The notes under the pieces: model-generated
Database searches by the model: none
What the model was told of the DNA's origin: nothing
What the model saw: the letters and a program-made list of their open reading frames with translations, nothing else
In this document: piece by piece, positions 8,280 through 17,433 of the stretch
Layout: each line of letters begins with the position of its first letter
How positions within the stretch are numbered: the first letter of the stretch is position 1
Translations under genes and position numbers: made by a program
Source of the DNA: Desulfuromonas sp. KJ2020
GTDB lineage: Bacteria; Desulfobacterota; Desulfuromonadia; Desulfuromonadales; SZUA-540
Assembly: GCF_024197615.1 (NCBI RefSeq)
Contig: NZ_JAKUKE010000002.1
Coordinates: 1 to 64,000, forward strand
Length of the DNA: 64,000 bases
Direction: 5' to 3'

Positions 8280-10079
8280 ATGGACGTTTTCAAAAGCATC
8301 TACGTCGCCCTGGAAAAGGCCCTTTTCAACACGCTGACCAAAAAGCTGGTGGGCAACCTGCTCATCCTTTTCGTGGCGCCGCTGCTGATTTTTCTGGCGG
8401 GGAACACCAGTCAGCAGGACATCCTGCAGGTCCTCTCCTCGCAGGGGGCCAGCGCCGAAACCATCAGCGCCGTCACCGAGATTGCGCAAACAACCACCCG
8501 CACCGGCATCCTGATTCTGGTCGTCTCTTTCGCCGTCGGCCTGGGCATCATCTTCTTTCTGCGGTTCATGCTGGTGCGTCCCATCCGGCAGATCAGCGCC
8601 ATCTTCCATGAAATCGGCAGCGGCGAAGGCGACCTGTCCCGCGACATTCCCCTGGTCACCCACGACGAGCTGCGGGACCTGTCGATGAACTACAACATTT
8701 TCATGGTCAAACTCCGGGAAATCGTCGATTCGGTGCGCAAATCCGGTGTGAACATCGCGGTCGCTTCGGCCTCGCTCGGCAATAAAGTGCAGACCTCCGC
8801 CGCCAGTACCGAAAAGCAGGGGGAACTGGCCAGCGCCATCTTCACCAGCAGCAACCAGGCGACCATCGCCATCACCGACATCACCGAAAGCACCACCATG
8901 ATCTCGGCCTCGACCTCGGGGCATGTGGAAAACGCCCGGACGTCCTACAAGGAGCTGGTCGAGGTCAGCGCCGACATCGGCACCATCGACCAGAAGCTGG
9001 CCGGCTTCAATCATACCGTGGGCGAACTGAGTGAAAAATCCCGCGGCATCCGGGAGATCGTCCAGCTGATCCAGACGATCTCCCGGCAAACGGGACTGCT
9101 CGCCCTTAACGCCGCCGTCGAGGCCGCCCGGGCCGGCCAGGCCGGCAAAGGCTTTGCCGTGGTCGCCGAAGAGGTCAAGGATCTGGCTTCGCGCGTGCGG
9201 GTCGCCACCGACCGCATTTCGGACAACATCAACGACATGCTGACCAGCGTGGAGACGACCCAGGGAGAGACCCAGGAAATCAGCGAATCCATGCACCGCA
9301 CCCGGCAGGCGGTGGAGCGTTCCTGCCAGCAGTACCAGACCATGGTCAACGACTTTGAACAGGTCAACAGCCAGCTGCAGCGCATCAGCGCCTCCGTTGA
9401 ACAGCTCAGCGCCACCAACGGCCTCATCCATCAGAATGTGACGGACATCAACGATCTCAGTCAGCAGGTAACGGGTAGCATGAAAGAGTCGGAGAGTGCC
9501 GCCACCGGACTGTCCCAGGCCACGGAACTCATGCAGGAGCGGGTATCGCGCTTCAAGGTGGGACAGGGCAATTTTGAACGCACCCTGCTGGAGGCTCGCC
9601 GCTTCCGCGACCGCATGCAGGAGCTGATCAGCGCCATCCAGCGCGAGGGGCGCAACGTTTTCGATCGCAATTACGTACCCATCGCCGGCACCAATCCGCC
9701 GAAGTACAAAACAAATTACGACTCCGTCTTCGAAAAGAAGCTGCAGCCCCTTTACGACGAACTCACGAAAGTGTTGGGCGGCAGCATCTACGCCCTGTGC
9801 GTCGACACCAACGGCTATGCGCCGACCCACACCAGCAATTACTCGCGCCCCCTGACCGGTGACTATGAGCGCGACCTGGTCAACAGCCGCGACAAACGCC
9901 TGTTCAATGACAGGACGGGCATTCGCTGCGCCCGCAACGAGATGCCCTTCCTGCTGCAAACCTATTCGCGGGACACCGGTCAGGTCATCAGCGACCTCTC
10001 CCTGCCGATTTATATCGACGGCAAGCACTGGGGCGGCATGCGCGTCGGCCTCGATCCAGCCGTCCTCCTGCAGGACTGA
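8280..10079 (+). CDS. methyl-accepting chemotaxis protein with C-terminal cytoplasmic sensor
   Basis: A chemoreceptor of 599 residues. Two membrane helices (about 24-42 and 74-97) enclose only about 30 residues, so there is almost no periplasmic domain. A HAMP linker (LVRPIRQIS) and the long coiled-coil signalling domain follow, with the hairpin tip [17 protein letters not shown] near residue 280. After the coil, residues from about 430 form an extra domain with [34 protein letters not shown] and HWGGMRVG. I read this as a PAS/Cache-like cytoplasmic sensor seen on other receptors. The protein therefore probably senses an internal or redox signal rather than an external ligand. GAGGATCCC before the ATG supports the start. 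Confidence 0.9.
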   Translation: MDVFKSIYVALEKALFNTLTKKLVGNLLILFVAPLLIFLAGNTSQQDILQVLSSQGASAETISAVTEIAQTTTRTGILILVVSFAVGLGIIFFLRFMLVRPIRQISAIFHEIGSGEGDLSRDIPLVTHDELRDLSMNYNIFMVKLREIVDSVRKSGVNIAVASASLGNKVQTSAASTEKQGELASAIFTSSNQATIAITDITESTTMISASTSGHVENARTSYKELVEVSADIGTIDQKLAGFNHTVGELSEKSRGIREIVQLIQTISRQTGLLALNAAVEAARAGQAGKGFAVVAEEVKDLASRVRVATDRISDNINDMLTSVETTQGETQEISESMHRTRQAVERSCQQYQTMVNDFEQVNSQLQRISASVEQLSATNGLIHQNVTDINDLSQQVTGSMKESESAATGLSQATELMQERVSRFKVGQGNFERTLLEARRFRDRMQELISAIQREGRNVFDRNYVPIAGTNPPKYKTNYDSVFEKKLQPLYDELTKVLGGSIYALCVDTNGYAPTHTSNYSRPLTGDYERDLVNSRDKRLFNDRTGIRCARNEMPFLLQTYSRDTGQVISDLSLPIYIDGKHWGGMRVGLDPAVLLQD

Positions 10080-10092
10080 CCCTCAGGACTCA

Positions 10093-10126
10093 AAAAGGTC
10101 CGGGAGCAGATGCTCCCGGACCTTTT
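10093..10126. terminator. bidirectional intrinsic terminator
   Basis: AAAAGGTCCGGGAGCA and TGCTCCCGGACCTTTT form a near-perfect stem with a two-base loop; T tracts occur on both strands. It separates the convergent chemoreceptor and SYLF genes. Confidence 0.9.
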
Positions 10127-10146
10127 ACCTTTGCAGCCCCTATCGT

Positions 10147-10833
10147 TCAATGGGCATAGCGGGCCACAATTTCCCGCAACTGGGTGGCCGCCGCCGGCGC
10201 TTTGAGGCGCTTTTCCAGAATGTCGCGGGGCAGAATCGGGGTCTGGCCGTAAAAAACCGCATTCGACTCGCCGTCAATCGTAATGGCCGAGCCCTCAAGA
10301 GAAACACCGGCGAAGAGCCCGCGGCTGCGCGAATAGGAATAGATTTCCGCCTTCAGTTCAACATCCGTGGCCCCCTCAACGTGCCGACCCACCGGCCCTG
10401 CCGCGACGGAAGCGTCCGCCCCCAGGGTAAATTTACTTTTGAGCATGCCCTCGACGCTGCGCCGGCTTTTGAACACCAGGATGACGTCCGTGGACTGAGC
10501 GCCGATCTGCCAGCCGAAACTGCCACCGGCCAGAGAGACAAAGCAGGGGTTGCTCCAGGCGCCATCTTCCTGACGAACCAGGACCACCCCTTTGCCGTAA
10601 CGACCGCCAAAGACGAACCCGACCTTGATAACGGAAGGGATAATGGCAATGCCGTGACTGTTTTCAAGCAGTTGGGGCGGTATGGCCTGTTCAGGTATGG
10701 CCATAATCTGCTGCATGATCTCGGCCGCCTGCTCCACCTTCCGGGTCTGTTCATCCGCTGCCGTCGCCACAGAAACCGACAGCAAAGCAAAACACAGGGC
10801 CACGAGCATCCTCAGCAAACGCAACTTTTTCAT
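10147..10833 (-). CDS. SYLF (Ysc84/DUF500) domain lipid-binding protein
   Basis: A secreted protein of about 228 residues. The N-terminal signal peptide (KKLRLLRMLVALCFALLSVSVATAA) is followed by a SYLF-type domain with GIAIIPSVIKVGFVFGG, GSFGWQIGAQSTDVIL and SRGLFAGVSLEG. SYLF domains bind phosphoinositides in eukaryotes; bacterial members are periplasmic and of unknown function. The ATG at 10833 is preferred because AGGAGG lies just upstream; the six-residue extension to 10851 would place that site inside the coding region. It is single, between the bidirectional terminator and a divergent gene. Confidence 0.85.
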   Translation of the reverse strand: MKKLRLLRMLVALCFALLSVSVATAADEQTRKVEQAAEIMQQIMAIPEQAIPPQLLENSHGIAIIPSVIKVGFVFGGRYGKGVVLVRQEDGAWSNPCFVSLAGGSFGWQIGAQSTDVILVFKSRRSVEGMLKSKFTLGADASVAAGPVGRHVEGATDVELKAEIYSYSRSRGLFAGVSLEGSAITIDGESNAVFYGQTPILPRDILEKRLKAPAAATQLREIVARYAH

Positions 10834-11018
10834 TTTCTTCCTCCTTTTCAAAAAGGCATTCCCTGTCGTTCATCTAAACATCCCCCGAGGCAAAGTCAAA
10901 TCGTTCTCCCCGACGGCCCCCCCTTTGCTGCCGACCTGAGCTGCTGAAGCCAATAAGCGCTGGGCATGCCCGCAGGGCTATGGTATTTTCTACCCATGAG
11001 ACAAACGGAGCGAAGACC

Positions 11019-11369
11019 ATGAACGAGCCGACGGCCGACCTTTCCTACACCCGGGCCATGAAGCGCCTGCGCCATCGCCGCTGGTTTCTCTGGGGAATCA
11101 TTCTGATCTATGTGCCGGCGATCTGGCTTTCCCTTCGGATCACCGGTTCCGATCGCGCCACCGGCGTCGTCTTTGCCCTGTGGTTGCTGCTGGTGTGCGT
11201 GGCTGTCGTCCGGGCCGCTTTTGCCCTGTGCCCGCGCTGCGGCAACACCTTTCACATGAATGGCTTCATTCCCGTTTATCTGCGTCGTTGCGTCCACTGC
11301 GGACTGCATGTCACCCAGGATTCTCCCTCTGAAAAAGAGGCGGACGAGGAAGAAAAAACGCCGTCATGA
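11019..11369 (+). CDS. small membrane protein with C-terminal zinc ribbon
   Basis: A 116-residue protein with two hydrophobic helices (about 23-42 and 50-70) and a C-terminal ribbon formed by CPRCG and CVHCG, likely binding zinc. The tail is acidic. I chose the ATG at 11019 because GGAG lies eight bases before it. The stop codon overlaps the start of arfB (ATGA), so the two are translationally coupled. The family is not recognised by name and the function is unknown. Confidence 0.75.
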   Translation: MNEPTADLSYTRAMKRLRHRRWFLWGIILIYVPAIWLSLRITGSDRATGVVFALWLLLVCVAVVRAAFALCPRCGNTFHMNGFIPVYLRRCVHCGLHVTQDSPSEKEADEEEKTPS

Positions 11370-11779
11370 TCCGCATATCCAGCCAAATCTTTTTATCCGA
11401 ACAGGAAGTGGAGTTCAAAGCCGTCCGCGCCCAGGGGGCCGGGGGCCAGAACGTCAACAAGGTGTCGACGGCCATCACCCTCTTTTTCGATATCCGCAAA
11501 TCCTCCCTCCCCGACTTTTACAAGGAGAGGCTGCTGGCCCTGTCGGACAGCCGCATCACCAAGGATGGGGTCATCGTCCTCAAAGCCCAGCAGCACCGCA
11601 GCCAGGAGATGAACCGGGAAGACGCCCTGAACAGACTGGCGGCTCTCATCCGCAGCGCCGGGGTTGTGCCCAAAAACCGCAAGGCCACCCGGCCCACCAA
11701 GAGTTCGAAAACGAAGCGCCTGGATACCAAAACCAAACGCGGCCAGATCAAATCGCTGCGCGGCAAGGTGACGGACTAA
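11366..11779 (+). CDS. arfB: alternative ribosome-rescue factor ArfB (YaeJ)
   Basis: This 137-residue protein hydrolyses peptidyl-tRNA on stalled ribosomes. It carries the catalytic GGQ motif in GAGGQNVNKVSTAITL near residues 27-30, in the short form without the codon-recognition domains of full release factors. A basic C-terminal tail (NRKATRPTKSSKTKR onward) is what inserts into the empty mRNA channel in known ArfB. It overlaps the upstream gene by four bases and is four bases from the GIY-YIG gene, so it sits in a tight operon. Confidence 0.92.
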   Translation: MIRISSQIFLSEQEVEFKAVRAQGAGGQNVNKVSTAITLFFDIRKSSLPDFYKERLLALSDSRITKDGVIVLKAQQHRSQEMNREDALNRLAALIRSAGVVPKNRKATRPTKSSKTKRLDTKTKRGQIKSLRGKVTD

Positions 11780-11782
11780 CCC

Positions 11783-12091
11783 ATGCCCGTCTGGTCGGTC
11801 TACCTGCTGCGCAATGAACGCAACGCCCTGTACACCGGGGCCAGCTCCGATGTACACAGGCGCTTGCAGCAGCACCGGGCCAAGCGGGGCAAAGCCGCCC
11901 GCTTCACGCGGGCCTGCCGGACGCTGGAGCTGGTCTATCACTGCGAAGTCGGCCCCAGAAGCCTGGCGCTGCGGGTGGAGGCCAAAATCAAGAAGCTGGC
12001 CAAGGGGGAGAAGGAGAGACTGCTAAGCGCCGCTCCGGATCCGGAGCAACTGCTGGAACGACTGGGACTGAATCCGCCATCAGGAGAGTGA
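11783..12091 (+). CDS. GIY-YIG nuclease family protein (UPF0213/YhbQ type)
   Basis: A single-domain GIY-YIG protein of 102 residues. The core motifs are VYLLR and LYTG near the start, and R.LQQH with the catalytic Arg; the later EAKIKKL matches the conserved Glu of the family. Members of this small group are predicted DNA endonucleases; E. coli YhbQ is linked to DNA repair. It lies between arfB and the SUI1 gene with only a few bases on each side. Confidence 0.88.
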   Translation: MPVWSVYLLRNERNALYTGASSDVHRRLQQHRAKRGKAARFTRACRTLELVYHCEVGPRSLALRVEAKIKKLAKGEKERLLSAAPDPEQLLERLGLNPPSGE

Positions 12092-12094
12092 AAC

Positions 12095-12460
12095 ATGGCC
12101 AGGGAAAAAGAGAAAACCGGCGGCCTGGTCTATTCCAGCGAGTTCGGCCGCATGTGTCCCGCCTGCGGCCAGCCTGCCGCCAGCTGCCGCTGCCGCCAGG
12201 CTCAAGCCGTTCCACCGACCGACGGTGTGGTGCGCCTGCGCCGCGAAACCAAGGGGCGCGGTGGTAAGGCCATGACGGTAATCACCGGGGTCCCCCTCGC
12301 CCCTGCCGAGCTCAAGGAACTCGGTCAGCAGCTGAAGAAAAAATGCGCCACCGGCGGCACCGTCAAGGACGGCGTCATCGAGATCCAGGGGGATCACCTC
12401 GACCGGTTGCTGGCGGAACTGAAAGATCGTGGCTGGACGGTCAAGCGTTCTGGCGGCTGA
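12095..12460 (+). CDS. yciH: SUI1/eIF1-like translation factor (YciH)
   Basis: A 121-residue bacterial homologue of eukaryotic initiation factor eIF1. The N-terminal part has CPACG and CRC, a possible metal site; the C-terminal SUI1 domain contains KGRGGKAMTVITG, LKKKCATGGTVKDGVIEIQGDH and the final GWTVKRSGG. Bacterial YciH is thought to affect start-codon selection or translation under stress. The four-base gap from the preceding gene and the GAGAG site before the ATG support co-transcription with arfB. Confidence 0.92.
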   Translation: MAREKEKTGGLVYSSEFGRMCPACGQPAASCRCRQAQAVPPTDGVVRLRRETKGRGGKAMTVITGVPLAPAELKELGQQLKKKCATGGTVKDGVIEIQGDHLDRLLAELKDRGWTVKRSGG

Positions 12461-12483
12461 TCCGCCCCCAAAGGATATCACCC

Positions 12484-12801
12484 ATGAAAAGACTCAGAAC
12501 CTTCAGCTTTGCCGAAGGCCCCCAGGCGGGCATGATGAAAGGTCTGCTCGAAGCCAACGGCATCGCCTGCTTCATCAAAAACGAGCGGCTCTTCACCGCC
12601 ATGGGAGAAGTCCCCTTTGTCGAATGTTTCCCCGAATTATGGATTTTCGAGGACGACCAGATGGAACGGGCCGCAGCTTTGCTGGACAGCGTCGCCGCCA
12701 CCGAAGAATCGGTGGCCGCCCCCTGGACCTGCCCGGACTGCGGCGAGGTGCTGGAGGGACATTTCGGCCAATGCTGGAACTGCGGCCGGGAAAGACCCTG
12801 A
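12484..12801 (+). CDS. DUF2007-type protein with zinc ribbon
   Basis: A 105-residue protein whose first 75 residues resemble the DUF2007 signal-transducing fold (FSFAEGPQAGMMKGLLEANGI, with PELWIFEDDQMERAAALL). A C-terminal ribbon with CPDCG and CWNCG should bind one zinc ion. The ATG at 12484 follows AAAGGAT. Family members are small and of unknown function. It lies 23 bases behind yciH. Confidence 0.8.
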   Translation: MKRLRTFSFAEGPQAGMMKGLLEANGIACFIKNERLFTAMGEVPFVECFPELWIFEDDQMERAAALLDSVAATEESVAAPWTCPDCGEVLEGHFGQCWNCGRERP

Positions 12802-12851
12802 CCTGTCGACGTCATCCCTCAACCTCAACAGCTTTTCTGCCGGAGTGACCC

Positions 12852-13121
12852 TTGACCCGCCTCTACTTCGCTCTTTTTCTCGCCGCAGCCCTGGCCAATT
12901 TCGGCTGCACCATCGTTATTCTGCGAGAACTCACCCGCGCCGACATCGCCATCAGCTACTTCGATCTGCGCACGCAGATCCTCAAACACCTCAAGACCTA
13001 CAAAAACCTGAGCCGGGAACGCCTGGGCCGGGTGGGTGCTGCCTATTACGGCTACATTTTGACCCTTGGCTTTTTGATTATTTTTGGCATTCTTTCTTTA
13101 GGTTCCGTCCTCTCGTCTTAA
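12852..13121 (+). CDS. small two-helix membrane protein
   Basis: An 89-residue protein with a hydrophobic N-terminal helix (about 4-26) and a C-terminal helix (about 66-87) around a basic helical middle section. It starts with TTG, with GGAG six bases upstream. No family is recognised. It is the last gene of the small-protein run before mscL. The start codon and even the reality of the gene are moderately supported. Confidence 0.6.
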   Translation: MTRLYFALFLAAALANFGCTIVILRELTRADIAISYFDLRTQILKHLKTYKNLSRERLGRVGAAYYGYILTLGFLIIFGILSLGSVLSS

Positions 13122-13247
13122 CGGACTGGCAGACGGGCCAGCGCGGTATCTTCTCGATTTATTCGAGCGGCCGCAGCCACGGTGCCTCGGATTGGCCCGG
13201 CACATGACTGCCAAACCGTCTCCTTAACCATCCTGAAGGAGGGAACA

Positions 13248-13703
13248 ATGTTCAAGGAGTTCAAGGAATTCGCCATGCGGGGCAATGTCGTGGACATGGC
13301 GGTCGGCATCATCATCGGCGGGGCCTTCGGCACCATCGTCAAAAGCCTGGTCGCCGACGTTCTCATGCCGCCCCTCGGTCTACTGCTGGGCGGCGTCGAT
13401 TTCTCCAACTTTTTCGTCGTCCTGAAACAGGGGACCACCGCCGGTCCCTACGCCGCCCTGGCGGAAGCGCAGGCCGCCGGCGCCGTGACGATCAACTACG
13501 GTGTCTTTATCAATACGGTCATCAGTTTCATCATCGTCGCCTTCGCCATCTTTTTGCTGATCCGCGGCATCAACCGCCTGCGCCGCGAAGAAGAAGCCCC
13601 ACCGGCGGAACCGACTACCAAAGACTGCCCTTTCTGTATGAGCAGCATCCCCATCAAGGCCAGCCGCTGCCCCAACTGCACGTCGGACCTGGCTAAGGCC
13701 TAA
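13248..13703 (+). CDS. mscL: large-conductance mechanosensitive channel with zinc-ribbon tail
   Basis: MscL forms a pentameric channel that releases solutes under hypo-osmotic stress. The 151-residue protein begins [19 protein letters not shown], the typical MscL amphipathic helix and first membrane helix, and has the second helix in [15 protein letters not shown]. Classic MscL ends near residue 136; here the cytoplasmic helix is followed by CPFCMSS and CPNCTSDL, a four-Cys zinc ribbon. AAGGAGGG precedes the ATG. The tail is known in some other bacterial MscL proteins and might sense metal or redox state. Confidence 0.95.
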   Translation: MFKEFKEFAMRGNVVDMAVGIIIGGAFGTIVKSLVADVLMPPLGLLLGGVDFSNFFVVLKQGTTAGPYAALAEAQAAGAVTINYGVFINTVISFIIVAFAIFLLIRGINRLRREEEAPPAEPTTKDCPFCMSSIPIKASRCPNCTSDLAKA

Positions 13704-13713
13704 CCTGCTGTCT

Positions 13714-13741
13714 CCCCGCCTGCCACCACCGGCAGGCGGGG
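13714..13741 (+). terminator. hairpin after mscL, no T tract
   Basis: CCCCGCCTGCC and GGCAGGCGGGG form a perfect 11-base-pair stem with a six-base loop. It lies between mscL and the HNH gene. No T run follows, so it may be a processing or stability element, or a weak terminator. Confidence 0.5.
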
Positions 13742-13766
13742 AATGGCCCGCCCTGAAGGAGTCTGC

Positions 13767-14105
13767 ATGGCCCGTTCGTTTCGTCCCCATGGAAAAAAGC
13801 CCGCCCCAGTCAAAACCCAGGCAGAAATTGACGAGATGGTGCGCCGCCTCAAGGCGGCACAGGCCGAGGCGAGCAACTACCGTGAACGTTCCCTGAAGCA
13901 GCACGGCTGGATCTGCGCCAAATGCGGCCGCGAGTTCGACCTGTCGACGCTGCATCTGCTGACGGTGCATCACAAGGACGGCAACCACCAGAACAACCCC
14001 GCCGACGGCAGCAACTGGGAGAATCTCTGCATCTACTGTCACGACGACGAGCACAGCCGCTCGCTTCTCGGCGACTATTTGCAGGGGCGTGACCACAAAC
14101 GCTGA
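13767..14105 (+). CDS. HNH nuclease YajD-like
   Basis: A 112-residue protein with a compact HNH domain: CAKCG and CIYCHDDEH hold the structural zinc, and LTVHHKDGNHQNNPADGSNWENL is the HNH catalytic region, with two adjacent His residues. E. coli YajD has the same size and pattern. The ATG at 13767 is preceded by AAGGAG at a normal distance; the extension to 13743 lacks a site. The target is unknown. Confidence 0.88.
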   Translation: MARSFRPHGKKPAPVKTQAEIDEMVRRLKAAQAEASNYRERSLKQHGWICAKCGREFDLSTLHLLTVHHKDGNHQNNPADGSNWENLCIYCHDDEHSRSLLGDYLQGRDHKR

Positions 14106-14117
14106 GGGGGCTTTGTC

Positions 14118-15242
14118 GTGGATCAAGCGAAGCAGGACGCCTTTGGCCGCCGGATGAGCGACATCCTCAACGGCGGCGCCCTGAACCTGGCCATGGCCAT
14201 CGGCTACCGCACCGGTCTCCTTGAAGCCATGGCGACCTTCACCACGGCCCAGCCGATAGAAGCCATCGCCGAACAGGCCGGTCTGCATCCGCGCTACGTG
14301 CGGGAATGGCTGGGGATCATGGTCACGGCCGATATCGTGGAACTGGAGCGCCTGCCCGCCGGCAACGGCTATCGCCTGCCTCCCGAACATGCCGCCTTTC
14401 TCACCCGGGATGGCGGCAACACCAACCTGGCCGTCTACACCCAGGAAATCCCCCTGCTCACTCTCTGCGCCCTGGAGCAAGTCATCGAAGCCTTCCCCCA
14501 GGGGACGGGCATTCCCTATCGCCACTACCCCCGCTTTCAGGCCTTTATGACCGAACTGGCCAACGCCAAGCATCGCCAGGTCCTGCTGGAAACGTTTCTA
14601 CCGTCGGTGGACGAAGGCCGGCTGCTCGATCGCCTGCAGCAAGGCATCCGGGTCTGCGATTTTGGTTGTGGTGAAGGAACGGCCCTGTTGCTGATGGCGC
14701 AGGCCTATCCCCGTAGCCGCTTTACCGCCATCGACATCGACGCCCAGGCGGTGGCTGCCGGGCGGGCGGAAGCCCAGAGGCTAGGGCTCAACAACACGGA
14801 ATTCCTCTGTCTCGACGCGGCCACCCTGTACCAGGAACCCGACCGAGCCCAGACCTTCGATTACATTCTGGCCTTCGACGCCATTCACGATCAGAGCGCC
14901 CCTCTGCAGGCTCTGCAAAGCGTCTATCACATGCTGGCGCCTGACGGACTTTTCAGCATGATCGACATCGCCGCCCATACGGATCACCAGGACAACCGGT
15001 CGCATCCCCTGGGCCCTTTCCTCTATACTGTCAGTCTCATGCACTGCCTGCCCGTCGGCCTCAATGAGGGTGGCGCCGGGCTGGGAATGATGTGGGGACA
15101 GGAGTTGGCCGTCGAACTGCTACGCCAGGCGGGCTTTGAACAAATCGCGGTAGAAGCGATCCCCCGGGACCCTTTCAACCTGCATTTCTGCTGCCGCAAA
15201 GAGAAAAATCCGCCAGGCAGACCGGGAGCCATGGCACCGTGA
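14118..15242 (+). CDS. SAM-dependent methyltransferase with N-terminal winged helix
   Basis: A 374-residue class I methyltransferase. An N-terminal helical/winged region (about 20-95, IAEQAGLHPRYVREWLGIMV) resembles the dimerisation domain of small-molecule methyltransferases. The SAM site is VCDFGCGEGTALLLMAQ near residue 180, followed by FTAIDIDAQA. The start is GTG at 14118, 12 bases behind the HNH gene. Its end overlaps the next gene (GTGA), so they are coupled. Substrate unknown; it resembles the Rv2258c-type group. Confidence 0.82.
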   Translation: MDQAKQDAFGRRMSDILNGGALNLAMAIGYRTGLLEAMATFTTAQPIEAIAEQAGLHPRYVREWLGIMVTADIVELERLPAGNGYRLPPEHAAFLTRDGGNTNLAVYTQEIPLLTLCALEQVIEAFPQGTGIPYRHYPRFQAFMTELANAKHRQVLLETFLPSVDEGRLLDRLQQGIRVCDFGCGEGTALLLMAQAYPRSRFTAIDIDAQAVAAGRAEAQRLGLNNTEFLCLDAATLYQEPDRAQTFDYILAFDAIHDQSAPLQALQSVYHMLAPDGLFSMIDIAAHTDHQDNRSHPLGPFLYTVSLMHCLPVGLNEGGAGLGMMWGQELAVELLRQAGFEQIAVEAIPRDPFNLHFCCRKEKNPPGRPGAMAP

Positions 15243-15607
15243 ACCTTGAGACGCTGCGCCACTACCTGCTGGACAAAAAAAGCGCCGTTGAAGATTTCCC
15301 CTTCGGCCCGGAGACCCTGGTCTGCAAAGTCGGCGGCAAGATGTTTGCCCTGGTCGCCCTGCATGAATCGCCGCTCTGGCTGAACCTCAAATGCGACCCG
15401 GACAAAGCCGAGGCCCAGAGGATTTTCTATACGGCAGTGCGTCCCGGCTACCACATGAACAAACGCCACTGGAACACCATTATTTTGGACGGCACCGTGC
15501 CGGACGAGGAAATCCTGGCCATGGTGGACGAATCGTACGATCTGGTCGTACAGAACCTGAGCCGAGCAGCCCGTCTGGCGGCGGGACTGACCGGCGGAAA
15601 GGAATGA
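15239..15607 (+). CDS. MmcQ/YjbR family protein
   Basis: A 122-residue protein with the YjbR/CyaY-like fold signature: [34 protein letters not shown] and the closing pattern [17 protein letters not shown]. Members are called DNA-binding-like because of fold similarity, but no function is established. The GTG start overlaps the methyltransferase stop by four bases, and msrA starts one base after its stop. Confidence 0.9.
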   Translation: MNLETLRHYLLDKKSAVEDFPFGPETLVCKVGGKMFALVALHESPLWLNLKCDPDKAEAQRIFYTAVRPGYHMNKRHWNTIILDGTVPDEEILAMVDESYDLVVQNLSRAARLAAGLTGGKE

Positions 15608-15608
15608 T

Positions 15609-16073
15609 ATGAATCGGCCTGCTGAAAAAGCGACATTTGGGGCCGGCTGCTTCTGGGGCATCGAAGCGGCTTTCAACCGCGTCAAAGGCGTCCTCGCCAC
15701 AACCGTCGGCTACATGGGCGGACACACCACTGACCCGACCTACGAAGAGGTCTGCAGCGATAAGACCGGTCACGCCGAAGTCGTGGAAGTCCTCTTTGAC
15801 CCCGCCGTGACTTCTTACCGGGAACTGCTGGAAGTCTTCTGGCAGATTCACGATCCGACCACGCTGAACCGCCAGGGGCCCGACATCGGCTCCCAATACC
15901 GCTCGGTGATCTTCTATCACAGCCCCACCCAGCAGGAAGAGGCCCTGGCCTCGCGGCAGGCGCAGCAGACATCCCCGTTTCTGCGCCACAGGCCCATCGT
16001 GACGGCGATTGAACCCGCCGGCATCTTTTACCGGGCCGAAGAATACCACCAGCAGTATCTGGCCAAACGCTGA
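15609..16073 (+). CDS. msrA: peptide-methionine (S)-S-oxide reductase
   Basis: MsrA repairs oxidised methionine in proteins. The 154-residue protein has the catalytic motif GAGCFWGIE near residues 12-19, followed by [28 protein letters not shown] and GSQYRS, all typical of the family. It lacks the usual C-terminal resolving Cys pair, so recycling may need other thiols. It is translationally close to the upstream YjbR gene. Confidence 0.95.
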   Translation: MNRPAEKATFGAGCFWGIEAAFNRVKGVLATTVGYMGGHTTDPTYEEVCSDKTGHAEVVEVLFDPAVTSYRELLEVFWQIHDPTTLNRQGPDIGSQYRSVIFYHSPTQQEEALASRQAQQTSPFLRHRPIVTAIEPAGIFYRAEEYHQQYLAKR

Positions 16074-16102
16074 CGAGACGGAAAAGAAGCTGGAGTTTTT
16101 GC

Positions 16103-16525
16103 ATGGATATTTCCACCGACCAAAAAAGACGGCTGGAAGAGGCCGCCCGCCTGGCCCATCAGCACAGCTACAGCCCTTACAGCCGCTTCCCGGTGGGGGC
16201 GGCGGTGCTGACCGCCAGCGGCGCCATCTATACCGGCTGCAACGTGGAAAACGCTTCCCTCGGCCTGACCCAGTGCGCGGAGAGAAACGCCGTGGCCAGC
16301 GCCGTCGGCCAGGGGGAGCGGGACATCCTGGCCGTCGCCATATACACGCCCACGCCGCATCCGACAGCTCCCTGCGGGGCCTGCCGCCAGGTGCTGGCCG
16401 AATTTGGCCGTGACGCCACCGTCTTCTGCTGCGGCGACGGGGAGCAGCGTCTTGAAGCCAGCCTGAATTCCCTGCTGCCAGCCGCCTTCGCTGCTGGTGA
16501 CTTGCCGGAAGAAGAGGCGCCATGA
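16103..16525 (+). CDS. cdd: cytidine deaminase
   Basis: This enzyme deaminates cytidine and deoxycytidine for pyrimidine salvage. The 140-residue protein has the zinc-binding signature with CAERNAV (catalytic Glu) and PCGACRQVL, and the substrate motif FPVGAAVLTASG with CNVENAS. Length fits the small tetrameric class. Its stop overlaps the udp start (ATGA), so uridine made here is passed to the next enzyme. Confidence 0.95.
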   Translation: MDISTDQKRRLEEAARLAHQHSYSPYSRFPVGAAVLTASGAIYTGCNVENASLGLTQCAERNAVASAVGQGERDILAVAIYTPTPHPTAPCGACRQVLAEFGRDATVFCCGDGEQRLEASLNSLLPAAFAAGDLPEEEAP

Positions 16526-17337
16526 TCGCGACCGACATCAAATACCATCTCGGCTTCGGCCCCCGCCAGCTCGGCGAGGAGCCACCGACCCTGGCCCTGC
16601 TCTGCGGGGACCCGGAACGGACGCGGGCCATCGCCCTGGAGACAGCGGGCGTCCACTGCGAACAGACGCTTTCGACCCGCCGGGGGCTGCACAGCTATCT
16701 CATCTCGCTGGACAGCGGCAAGCGGCTGATCGCGGCCACCAGCGGCATGGGGGCACCATCGCTGAGCATTGTGGTGAATGAGCTGGTCGATCTGGGGATC
16801 CGCCAGATCATTCGCGTCGGCACCTGCGGATCCATTCAGGAGGATGTCAAGGTCGGCAGCCTGGTCATCTCCCGGGCGGCTCTGTGCCGGCAGGGTGCGG
16901 CCCAGGATATCGCTCCCGTGGAGTATCCGGCCGCCGCCAATCCCTTTCTCACACTGGCCCTGGTGGAGGCCGCCGAGCACCTGGCCTTCCCCTGGCACCT
17001 CGGTGTGACCGCCAGTGTCGACACTTTCTATGAAGGGCAGGAGCGCACCGCCTCCTCGGCCAACAAGCAGCTCCTGCGCCATCTGCAGGGCGTCACGGAA
17101 GAATACCGCCGTCTCAACATCCTCAACTACGAGATGGAAGCAGGCACCCTGTTCAAGATGGCGGGGGTCTACGGTTTCGCCGCCGCCTGCATCTGCGGGG
17201 TACTGGCCGACCGCACCAGCAGCGAAGCGGTGGTGGAATCGCAGAAACAGGCTGCTGTCGACGGGGCCATCCAGGTGGCCCTGCGGGCCGCCGCCTCGCT
17301 GGATTCCCGCTATCTGCAACCGGCTTATCTGCGCTGA
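16522..17337 (+). CDS. udp: uridine phosphorylase
   Basis: A nucleoside phosphorylase of 271 residues that splits uridine into uracil and ribose-1-phosphate. CGDPERTRAIA near the start binds phosphate, VGTCGSIQ and NYEMEAGTLFKMA are the NP-I family signatures, and SGMGAPS is typical for uridine-specific members. It overlaps cdd by four bases, forming a two-step pyrimidine salvage pair. Confidence 0.92.
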   Translation: MIATDIKYHLGFGPRQLGEEPPTLALLCGDPERTRAIALETAGVHCEQTLSTRRGLHSYLISLDSGKRLIAATSGMGAPSLSIVVNELVDLGIRQIIRVGTCGSIQEDVKVGSLVISRAALCRQGAAQDIAPVEYPAAANPFLTLALVEAAEHLAFPWHLGVTASVDTFYEGQERTASSANKQLLRHLQGVTEEYRRLNILNYEMEAGTLFKMAGVYGFAAACICGVLADRTSSEAVVESQKQAAVDGAIQVALRAAASLDSRYLQPAYLR

Positions 17338-17433
17338 GGTGGTCTTGGCCCAAGCTTGCCCGATTGAATCCGTGCCATATCCATGCTATAAGACGACGTC
17401 GTTTACCTCCCAAGAACGGAATTCAGGCATCCC

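Noticed and set aside
8169-10028. 619-codon minus-strand open frame opposite the chemoreceptor
   Set aside because: It mirrors the receptor codon by codon, has no recognisable domain, and the plus strand encodes a clear chemoreceptor. GC-rich third positions explain such frames.
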